From NCBI GenBank assembly GCA_002401385.1, contig NVSY01000029.1:8641-14690 (forward strand): a stretch of DNA of 6,050 bases. Direction: 5' to 3'. The notes under the pieces were generated by a model. That model saw only the letters and a list, made by a program, of their open reading frames with translations, ran no database searches and was not told the origin of the DNA. The position numbers and the translations under genes are program-made. Below are positions 1-5,267 of the stretch, piece by piece. The stretch is from Flavobacteriaceae bacterium (GTDB taxonomy: Bacteria > Bacteroidota > Bacteroidia > Flavobacteriales > Flavobacteriaceae). Within the stretch, counting starts at the first letter, position 1. The number at the start of each line of letters is the position of its first letter.

Positions 1-39
1 GTTGCTGGTTGCTGGTTGCTGGTTGTTGGTTGTTGGTTG
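1..39. repeat. 7-bp tandem repeat, GTTGCTG/GTTGTTG
   Basis: Three exact GTTGCTG units (1-21) are followed by two GTTGTTG units (22-35) and a partial unit GTTG (36-39). The array touches the left edge, so its full length is unknown. The units are in phase, and the C-to-T change is shared by the last two units, which suggests growth by slippage. It lies in non-coding sequence downstream of the minus-strand regulator gene. No function can be assigned. Confidence 0.85.
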
Positions 40-79
40 ATTCTCGGAGGTCGTTTTATGATCAGTAATATACAGAAAC

Positions 80-137
80 GTCACGCAGACAACAGTGAGC
101 AGTCCTGTTTCTTGCGTCTTTTAAGTCCTGCGTCTAA
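80..137 (+). repeat. Dispersed intergenic repeat, copy 1
   Basis: This is a roughly 58-bp element with relatives at 4998-5050 and 5094-5141, all in the same orientation. Shared parts, in order, are TCAC (81-84), then GTGA (95-98), then AGTCCTGTTTC (101-111), and the most conserved end, TCTTTTAAGTCCTGCGTCTA (117-136). The TCAC and GTGA words are complementary and could form a short hairpin. The 16 bp TTAAGTCCTGCGTCTA are identical to copy 3. It lies in the spacer downstream of the regulator gene. It has no coding content that I trust, and its biological nature (MITE-like element, RNA structure or protein-binding site) is unknown. Confidence 0.65.
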
Positions 138-170
138 CCTATTCAACCTCGTCCCGTCAATAAAATACGT

Positions 171-1118
171 TTACATTTGGTTTCTGTAGGTTTTAGGCGT
201 TAACCCGAACCGTTTTTTAAATGCTGCAGTAAAATGGGTAGCGTTTTTGTAACCAATATTTTCTGCTATTTCGTAGATGGGAACTTCGGAGTTTTTTAAT
301 AAATTTTGAGCCCTTTCCATTTTTTTTAGAGTACAAAACTCCTTGATGGAATGTCCAAAAACGTTTTTAAATTCAAGCTTAATGTCAAATTCATTCATAA
401 ATAACTCCTTAGAGAGTTCACAAATTGTGATGCTTTTATCCAAGTTTTCCGTGATAAATTGTCTAGCTTGATAGACTTTTTTTAGTGTTTTAGTAGTGTA
501 ATTTGTATGTTTTTTACGTTCGTAATTTTCTGTTTGTAATGCTATTAGTTCCAATACTTTTCCTTTGAGGTATAGTTTTCTAGAAACCCCTTTTAATAAA
601 GAATCCTGCAGTGCTGTTACTACTTTTAAAATGTCCTCGTTCATGGGAGTTATCACGTCCTGGCAAGATAATTTTTTGCAGATCAATTTGGAATTAAATC
701 CTTGGTTTGTACAGCAGTTGTTTTGTAACTTAATTTTTATTTCCTTAAAGTCAAGCTTGCCTAATACTTTAAAGTTCTTTTGTTTTTCTAGGGATACTAA
801 ATAGGATTCTTGAGTTTCAAAAACAATATCTTCTTGGTCTATTTCTAAGTAAATAATTTTTCTTCCTTTTAGTAGAAACGACAGTCTTATAAAGGTTTCA
901 TCGGACGTATTTTTTAGTAGTAAGTCCTGGTTTAGTTTGAAGTTGCTAATTATAATTTCAATCCCATCAACAAGTATAACCGTTATGGTTCCCTTTCCAT
1001 AGATTGGTTTAATTTCGTATTTGTGAATGCTGAGGCCTTCATCAAACGTGACGGCACTATTGCAGGTGATTGTTTGGTAAAATGCAGTATCTAATACTTC
1101 TAGGCTATTGTTCGTCAT
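171..1118 (-). CDS. AraC-family transcriptional regulator (PchR/YbtA-like, iron uptake)
   Basis: This 315-residue protein has a C-terminal AraC-type DNA-binding domain at about residues 213-312. The first helix-turn-helix is near 230-255 (ITICELSKELF followed by F/G-rich turn residues). The second is near 280-312, with the family hallmark IAENIGY, then HFTAAFKKRFGLTPKTYR. The segment KLYLKGKVLELIALQ (181-195) resembles the linker helix of PchR-type regulators, which sense ferri-siderophores. The N-terminal half (1-165) is not recognisable in detail but holds a cysteine group, C135, C136, C147 and C152. The gene is divergent from the siderophore receptor, 106 bp away, as is usual for a regulator and its target. 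The start at 1118 is the first ATG of the open frame and sits after an AT-rich leader. The siderophore-sensing role is inferred from gene context and the PchR-like linker. The AraC family assignment itself is firm. Confidence 0.9.
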   Translation of the reverse strand: MTNNSLEVLDTAFYQTITCNSAVTFDEGLSIHKYEIKPIYGKGTITVILVDGIEIIISNFKLNQDLLLKNTSDETFIRLSFLLKGRKIIYLEIDQEDIVFETQESYLVSLEKQKNFKVLGKLDFKEIKIKLQNNCCTNQGFNSKLICKKLSCQDVITPMNEDILKVVTALQDSLLKGVSRKLYLKGKVLELIALQTENYERKKHTNYTTKTLKKVYQARQFITENLDKSITICELSKELFMNEFDIKLEFKNVFGHSIKEFCTLKKMERAQNLLKNSEVPIYEIAENIGYKNATHFTAAFKKRFGLTPKTYRNQM

Positions 1119-1154
1119 TTTTAATTTTTAGCGTCTTTTTTTCTTCATTATTCG

Positions 1155-1169
1155 TCACTATTAAAGTGA
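1155..1169. promoter_or_regulatory. Candidate operator, 15-bp palindrome
   Basis: TCACTATTAAAGTGA is an inverted repeat with perfect 5-bp arms (TCACT/AGTGA) around a 5-bp centre at 1162. If the receptor promoter starts near 1194, the palindrome covers about -39 to -25, where a -33 element would be expected but is not seen. It also falls just inside the transcript of the divergent regulator. That position would let one bound protein affect both genes. Which protein binds, if any, cannot be told. It does not resemble a Fur box. Confidence 0.4.
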
Positions 1170-1179
1170 TAAGACTCCC

Positions 1180-1187
1180 TATTTTTG
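1180..1187 (+). promoter_or_regulatory. Predicted -7 element of the receptor operon
   Basis: TATTTTTG matches the Bacteroidota housekeeping sigma -7 consensus TAnnTTTG exactly. It would place the transcription start near 1194, about 31 nt before the receptor ATG. No TTG or TTTG word lies at the usual distance upstream. The promoter may therefore be weak by itself and depend on an activator, which would fit control by the adjacent AraC-type regulator. Confidence 0.5.
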
Positions 1188-1189
1188 CA

Positions 1190-1221
1190 CAAAACTATTT
1201 AGAATAATTATAAATAACAAA
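1190..1221 (-). promoter_or_regulatory. Predicted promoter of the AraC-family regulator
   Basis: Read on the minus strand, TTTG (1221-1218) is followed after 20 nt by TAGTTTTG (1197-1190). This agrees with the Bacteroidota -33/-7 promoter pattern of TTTG or TTG about 19-21 nt from TAnnTTTG. The predicted transcript would start near 1183 and carry a leader of roughly 65 nt before the regulator ATG. The -33 element lies against the receptor start codon, so RNA polymerase bound here would cover the receptor translation start and the receptor promoter. Confidence 0.6.
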
Positions 1222-1224
1222 TAT

Positions 1225-3681
1225 ATGATGAAAAATATTATTATTTTTTTAACAATTATTGCACTCTCAGTTACCTCTTCTTACGCGCAAAACGGTGGTG
1301 TTAGGGGAGTAATTAAATCAGAAAATTCGCAAGTAATCCCGTATGTAACTGTGATTATTAAAGAATTGAACAAAGGAACTATTTCCAATGATTTTGGGGA
1401 GTATGAACTTAAAAAATTAAAACCAGGGGTACATACCTTGGAAGTTTCTTCGATTGGATTTGATGTGATTTATAAAAAAATCACCATTGAAAAAGGAGAA
1501 ATTACAACTGTAAATTTTATACTTAAGGAAAGCAAAATTATGCTTCAAGAAGTTGAAATTATTGGAAGAAAGGCCAAGACTTACAAAAATAGTATTTCTT
1601 TTGCGGCCACAAAAACGGCGACACAATTAAAGGACATCCCACAAGCAGTGAGTTATGTAACCAAAGAAATTTTTGCCGATCAACAGGCATACCACATTAA
1701 CGATGTTGTTAAAAACATTAGTGGTGTGAATCAATTTTCTTATTATGACGATTTTAGCATGCGAGGTTTTAGATCTGGAAATACGTATATTAATGGTTTG
1801 CGTGCAGTGGATTTATTTGGTCCTCAGCCATTATTGGTAAATATAGAAAGGTTGGAAGTGTTAAAAGGTCCTGCTTCTGCAATGTTTGGAAATGCCAACC
1901 CTGGTGGAACAATGAATCGCGTTACCAAAAAACCATTGGCAGAAGACAGAAAAGCAGTTAGTTTTACCGCTGGTAGCTTTAATACTTTCCGCACTGCATT
2001 GGATTTTACAGGTGCCATGAACGAAAGTAAAACCTTATTGTACAGGTTAAATATTGGGTATGAAAATTCGGACTCTTTTAGAAATCTGCAAGAAAATAAA
2101 TCATACGTAATTGCGCCTTCTATCTCCTTTTTACCGACGGATAAAACAAGAATTAATTTTGATTTGGTGATTCAGAATTTTAATGGAAAATTGGATAGGG
2201 GTCAGCCAATTTATGGTGCAACAGCGGGTACATCACTAAATAGTAAAGGAAATACTCCCATTAGCTTTGCTATTGGTGCAACCAATGATTATCATAAAAG
2301 TGATGCCAACTATTTTACCTTGTCTTTAAACCATAAGTTTAGTGATAAACTATCTTTTAATACTTCTTTTATGCGTTTTGTAAATCAAGAAGATTTATTT
2401 GAGCACAGAACATCAAACAAATATGCTTTGGACGCTGCAGGAGAACCTATTCCTACATTAATGGGAATGCGTATTAGTGCAAGACAGAATAAAAAAATCG
2501 CAGAAAATGTAAATAATTATTTTGTATATAAGCTAAAAACAGAAAATGTATCGCATAAAATATTACTAGGACTTGACTATATGAAACGTGTTACGCCAAT
2601 TGGTGGGTCTGGAATCTGGACAAGTGGAAGCAGTGCATACCTTAAAAAAGACGGTACTGTAGCTAGGTATGAACCTGCTAATATTGACGATTTTATCCTA
2701 GATACAAACGGGAATCCTGTTCCTAATATTCCACATTTTGATTTAGAAAACCCTCAATATAGATTGGCTTACCCCAATGATTATATTTTAGGTGGTTATA
2801 GTCAGCCAGAGGAAAAGTATAGCAGTATTGGTTATTATATACAGGATCAAATTACATGGGGGAAACTTCAAGTATTGTTAGGAGGTAGATATGATAAGTT
2901 TACGGACTATGCGAACTATAATACCAAAAACGAAAAGGCTTTTGAGTATGCTAAATTTATTCCTAGAGTTGGTGTTGTGTACAGTGCTACGGATCATGTG
3001 AATGTTTATGGGACCTATACGGAAAGTTTCGAGCCTCAGCAAACAAGAACGGTTGGTGGTTTATCAAATGGACCTTTTGATCCAGTGCAGGCTAACATGG
3101 TTGAAGTTGGTGTAAAAGCATCATTCTTTAACAATAAATTAGAAGCCAATTTGGCTGCTTACTCAATTCTTCAGGAGAACGAATTGGTTACAGATCCTAC
3201 GGATGATACACGCATGTTACAACTTGGTGAAACAAGCTCTAAAGGTGTGGAATTGGATGTTGTAGGTCGTGTAAATGCTAATTTTAGTATGATTGCTAAT
3301 TATGCATTCAATATTTCTAAATTTGAAACCACTCCAGCCGATTCAGATTTCAAAAAAGGAGAGATGAGACCAAATGCTCCAAAGCATCAAGGAGGTGTTT
3401 TTGCGAAGTATAAATTTACAGGAAAAATATTAAATGGAATTAGCTTAAATGCAGGAACTAATTTTGTTTCTGAGAGAAATTCTGCGGATGGATCAGCACT
3501 TAAGTTTCCTTCGTATGTTATTTCTGACATAGGTGCGACTTACGAAGTTGATAAGTTTGTGCTGCGATTAACTGTAAACAATGTGTTTGATAAAGTACAT
3601 TGGGTGGGTGGATATTCTTATCATAGAATGTTTCCAGGAGCGCCTAAAAACTACTTGTTAAGTGTTGGTTATACGTTCTAA
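1225..3681 (+). CDS. TonB-dependent siderophore receptor
   Basis: This 818-residue outer-membrane receptor is predicted to import a ferric siderophore using TonB-ExbBD energy. Residues 1-21 form a signal peptide (hydrophobic IIIFLTIIALSVTSS, likely cut after SYA). Residues about 25-103 are a CarboxypepD_reg-like beta-sandwich domain. A TonB-box-like segment, LQEVEIIG, lies at 107-114. The plug spans about 127-237, with DIPQAV (138-142 core), SMRGF (178-182), ERLEVLKGPASAMFG (208-222) and NPGG, all typical of FhuA/FpvA-type siderophore receptors. The rest is a 22-strand barrel by homology, ending in YLLSVGYTF with the terminal phenylalanine used in barrel assembly. Length fits a complete receptor with the Bacteroidota extension. 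There is no STN signalling domain, so sigma/anti-sigma control is not expected. The siderophore specificity cannot be read from sequence. Two ATGs occur in tandem (1225, 1228); either could be the start. Confidence 0.93.
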   Translation: MMKNIIIFLTIIALSVTSSYAQNGGVRGVIKSENSQVIPYVTVIIKELNKGTISNDFGEYELKKLKPGVHTLEVSSIGFDVIYKKITIEKGEITTVNFILKESKIMLQEVEIIGRKAKTYKNSISFAATKTATQLKDIPQAVSYVTKEIFADQQAYHINDVVKNISGVNQFSYYDDFSMRGFRSGNTYINGLRAVDLFGPQPLLVNIERLEVLKGPASAMFGNANPGGTMNRVTKKPLAEDRKAVSFTAGSFNTFRTALDFTGAMNESKTLLYRLNIGYENSDSFRNLQENKSYVIAPSISFLPTDKTRINFDLVIQNFNGKLDRGQPIYGATAGTSLNSKGNTPISFAIGATNDYHKSDANYFTLSLNHKFSDKLSFNTSFMRFVNQEDLFEHRTSNKYALDAAGEPIPTLMGMRISARQNKKIAENVNNYFVYKLKTENVSHKILLGLDYMKRVTPIGGSGIWTSGSSAYLKKDGTVARYEPANIDDFILDTNGNPVPNIPHFDLENPQYRLAYPNDYILGGYSQPEEKYSSIGYYIQDQITWGKLQVLLGGRYDKFTDYANYNTKNEKAFEYAKFIPRVGVVYSATDHVNVYGTYTESFEPQQTRTVGGLSNGPFDPVQANMVEVGVKASFFNNKLEANLAAYSILQENELVTDPTDDTRMLQLGETSSKGVELDVVGRVNANFSMIANYAFNISKFETTPADSDFKKGEMRPNAPKHQGGVFAKYKFTGKILNGISLNAGTNFVSERNSADGSALKFPSYVISDIGATYEVDKFVLRLTVNNVFDKVHWVGGYSYHRMFPGAPKNYLLSVGYTF

Positions 3682-4992
3682 ATGATGAAATTAAAATTCA
3701 ATAAGAAATTCTTTTTTAAGATACATAGTTGGATTGGTATTAAGTTAAGCATACTATTTTTTATAGTATGCTTTTCTGGTACTTTAGCAACTCTGAGTCA
3801 TGAGATGGACTGGTTGTTTATTCCAGAAATGAGGGCTTCGCCTGCACATGAAGAGGTCTCTAGAAACTTGATTGTATCGAATATTCAAAAAACTTTTCCT
3901 CTAGGAGAAATTGGCTATTGGGCGAAATCCGAAGAGGCGTATTTATGCGATATTGTGCAAGTTAGGTCAAATGATACTCAGGCCTATGTTTTTGTAAACC
4001 CCTATACAGGAGAGGTGCAAGGGGCTGCCAATTTAACGTTTCGACGCTTTTTTAGAAACCTTCATTATTTTCTGTTTGTTCCATTTCAAATTGGGCATTT
4101 TACGGTGTTAATGTTTAGTTTTCTGTTGTTTATATCTTTGGTTACAGCCTTGTTTTTTTATAAAAAATGGTGGCGAAAATTATTTGTGCTTCAAACTAGA
4201 AAAGGACCATTGGTGTTTTATAGGAGTTTACATCGCTTGGTTGGTTTATGGTCTGTTCCATTTACCTTGTTGTTCTCTATTACCGGAATGTGGTATTTTG
4301 TAGAAAGGGCAAATATTGGAAACATAGCAGCGGTGATTGATTTTGATGCTCCTGTTATTTCTGAAGCGTCTGCGGATGGCAATGCGGAAAAAATAACGAG
4401 TTATACGGTGGATTATGACAGGGCAATCGCTGTAGCCAAAAAAGAAATTCCGACATTGAATGTGGGGAGTATTTCGCCTCCAAACAGGTATTCAGGTCTT
4501 ATTTATATGCGAGGGAAGTCTCATGTTCCGTTAGTGAGAGAACGTGCTAATAGAGTGTATGTCAATCCAACTACTTATGAGGTTGTGAAAGTTCAAAAAG
4601 CGGAGAATATAAACACCTTAACTTGGATAAATGATATTGCCGACCCTTTGCATTTTGGGACTTGGGGAGGTTTAATAACTAAAATAATTTGGTTTATTGT
4701 GGGGCTTGGAATATCCTCCTTGGTACTGAGTGGTATTTGGATCACTTTAAAACGTAAAGCAAGGCTTAGAAAAAATAGACAAACAGATGCATTAGGTGCT
4801 TGGAAATATTTGAATTTTATATTTTTTGGTTTGATAATGTTGAGTATGTACTATCAATTTATATGGATATATCATGTGTCCGTTCAAAATTTAGTGGGTA
4901 TTACCATGGGATGGGCGGTTTTTATTGGTTTGGGCTATTATATTTTTGTATATCGTATTAATAAGTTGGTACAATCATCAAACGATGCGTAA
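3682..4992 (+). CDS. PepSY-associated TM protein, probable siderophore-iron reductase
   Basis: This 436-residue multi-pass inner-membrane protein belongs to the PepSY_TM family that includes PiuB and FoxB. Likely membrane segments are about 13-35, 138-160, 188-208, 331-355, 377-396 and 407-425. The two periplasmic parts, about 41-127 and 210-320, each contain a PepSY-type strand motif: YVFVNPYTGEV (102-112) and RVYVNPTTYEVV (301-312). Histidines at or near membrane ends (H15, H40, H128, H139, H184, H324) are candidates for heme ligands, as in the diheme FoxB-type reductases. The family knowledge suggests electron transfer to a ferric siderophore so that iron is released in the periplasm; for this protein that is inference. 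The ATG directly follows the receptor TAA with no gap, so translational coupling in one operon is very likely. Tandem ATGs (3682, 3685) repeat the ATGATGAAA start of the receptor. The first membrane helix is encoded by a perfect DNA palindrome (see 3747-3773). Confidence 0.88.
   Translation: MMKLKFNKKFFFKIHSWIGIKLSILFFIVCFSGTLATLSHEMDWLFIPEMRASPAHEEVSRNLIVSNIQKTFPLGEIGYWAKSEEAYLCDIVQVRSNDTQAYVFVNPYTGEVQGAANLTFRRFFRNLHYFLFVPFQIGHFTVLMFSFLLFISLVTALFFYKKWWRKLFVLQTRKGPLVFYRSLHRLVGLWSVPFTLLFSITGMWYFVERANIGNIAAVIDFDAPVISEASADGNAEKITSYTVDYDRAIAVAKKEIPTLNVGSISPPNRYSGLIYMRGKSHVPLVRERANRVYVNPTTYEVVKVQKAENINTLTWINDIADPLHFGTWGGLITKIIWFIVGLGISSLVLSGIWITLKRKARLRKNRQTDALGAWKYLNFIFFGLIMLSMYYQFIWIYHVSVQNLVGITMGWAVFIGLGYYIFVYRINKLVQSSNDA
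3747..3773. promoter_or_regulatory. Perfect 11-bp inverted repeat inside the PepSY gene
   Basis: AAGCATACTAT (3747-3757), loop TTTTT (3758-3762), then ATAGTATGCTT (3763-3773) make an 11-bp perfect stem with a 5-nt loop, followed by TT. It begins 65 nt after the start codon, in codons for the first membrane helix (KLSILFFIVCF). In the mRNA it would be a stable hairpin shortly after the start. The U-run after it is only about four bases including the stem end, so it is at best a weak terminator. It might instead pause ribosomes or polymerase, lower reductase expression relative to the receptor, or be a protein-binding site. Its role is unknown; the palindrome itself is certain. Confidence 0.5.
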
Positions 4993-4997
4993 TATTG

Positions 4998-5050
4998 ATC
5001 ACGTAACAGTGAAAAGTCTTGTTTCCAATGTCCCTTAAGCCTTGCGTCTA
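4998..5050 (+). repeat. Dispersed intergenic repeat, copy 2
   Basis: This element starts 6 bp after the PepSY stop codon and shares the layout of copies 1 and 3: TCAC (4999-5002), CAGTGA (5007-5012), AGTCTTGTTTC (5015-5025) and TCCCTTAAGCCTTGCGTCTA (5031-5050). The last block matches 17 of 20 positions in copy 3. It is the most diverged copy in the end block. However, the central CAGTGA...AGTC-TGTTTC part is shared with copy 1 and is largely missing in copy 3. The orientation is the same as the other copies. Confidence 0.6.
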
Positions 5051-5054
5051 AATC

Positions 5055-5072
5055 TCATCATCATCATCATCA
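5055..5072. repeat. TCA trinucleotide microsatellite
   Basis: Six consecutive TCA units lie in the non-coding spacer between repeat copies 2 and 3. No frame here is a credible gene. Slippage could change its length between strains, but no effect on a gene is apparent. Confidence 0.8.
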
Positions 5073-5093
5073 TTACCAAAAACATGCATAAAT

Positions 5094-5141
5094 GTCACTC
5101 CAGTAATAGTGAGAAACCGTATCTCTTAAGTCCTGCGTCTA
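5094..5141 (+). repeat. Dispersed intergenic repeat, copy 3
   Basis: GTCAC (5094-5098), AGTGAG (5108-5113) and TCTCTTAAGTCCTGCGTCTA (5122-5141) repeat the order seen in copy 1. The last block differs from copy 1 (117-136) at a single position out of 20. It lies about 44 bp downstream of copy 2 in the same orientation. The middle segment is shorter than in the other copies. The following bases to 5193 are AT-rich with recurring ATCT words and hold nothing else that I can name. Confidence 0.6.
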
Positions 5142-5193
5142 GTCCTAGCGCATCACATCTCAATACTAAAATCTAATATCTCAAATCTACATC

Positions 5194-5229
5194 AAAAAAA
5201 AGCAGCAACACTTTCGTGTTACTGCTTTT
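5194..5229 (-). terminator. Rho-independent terminator of the porin gene
   Basis: On the minus strand AAAAGCAG, a T, AACAC, loop GAAA, GTGTT, a G-side mismatch base and CTGCTTTT form a 13-pair stem with one internal mismatch and a GNRA-type GAAA tetraloop. It continues into a run of eight T on that strand (5201-5194). It starts about 39 nt after the porin stop codon. Read on the plus strand, the same stem ends in only four T before a C, so it could also stop, less efficiently, transcripts coming from the receptor/PepSY operon. Confidence 0.9.
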
Positions 5230-5267
5230 CAAAAATCAAACGTGTTTGTTGAGTGTCTGATGCTTTT

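Noticed and set aside
58..189. Small plus-strand open frame of 43 codons starting MISNIQKRHADN, preceded by GGAGG at 46-50
   Set aside because: The Shine-Dalgarno-like word and 7-nt spacing look good, but this lineage makes little use of such sites. The frame runs straight through the dispersed repeat and then overlaps the end of the regulator gene on the other strand, and the peptide resembles nothing I know.
565..804. Plus-strand open frame inside the regulator gene
   Set aside because: It is antisense to a well-supported AraC-family gene and its translation shows no domain or plausible composition.
1201..1219. Possible Fur box around the palindrome ATAATTAT (1204-1211)
   Set aside because: Only 8 bp are palindromic and the match to a GATAAT-type Fur site is poor. 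Such words are frequent by chance in AT-rich spacers.
1231..1250. A/T-only hairpin AAAAATA-TTAT-TATTTTT followed by T residues at the start of the receptor gene
   Set aside because: It has only 7 weak pairs and no G-C. It arises from AAA/ATT/TTT codons of a signal peptide, so it is probably incidental.
1417..2018. Two minus-strand open frames (1417-1626 and 1824-2018) inside the receptor gene
   Set aside because: They are shadows of conserved receptor coding sequence, including the plug signature region, and have no recognisable product.
2188..2212. Inverted repeat AAATTGG...CCAATTT inside the receptor gene
   Set aside because: The stem is 7 bp with an 11-nt loop, which is within what chance gives in a gene of this length.
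5055..5141. Possible CRISPR array from the repeated blocks between 4998 and 5141
   Set aside because: Only two imperfect repeats occur here, with conserved sequence between them rather than unique spacers, and no cas gene is present.
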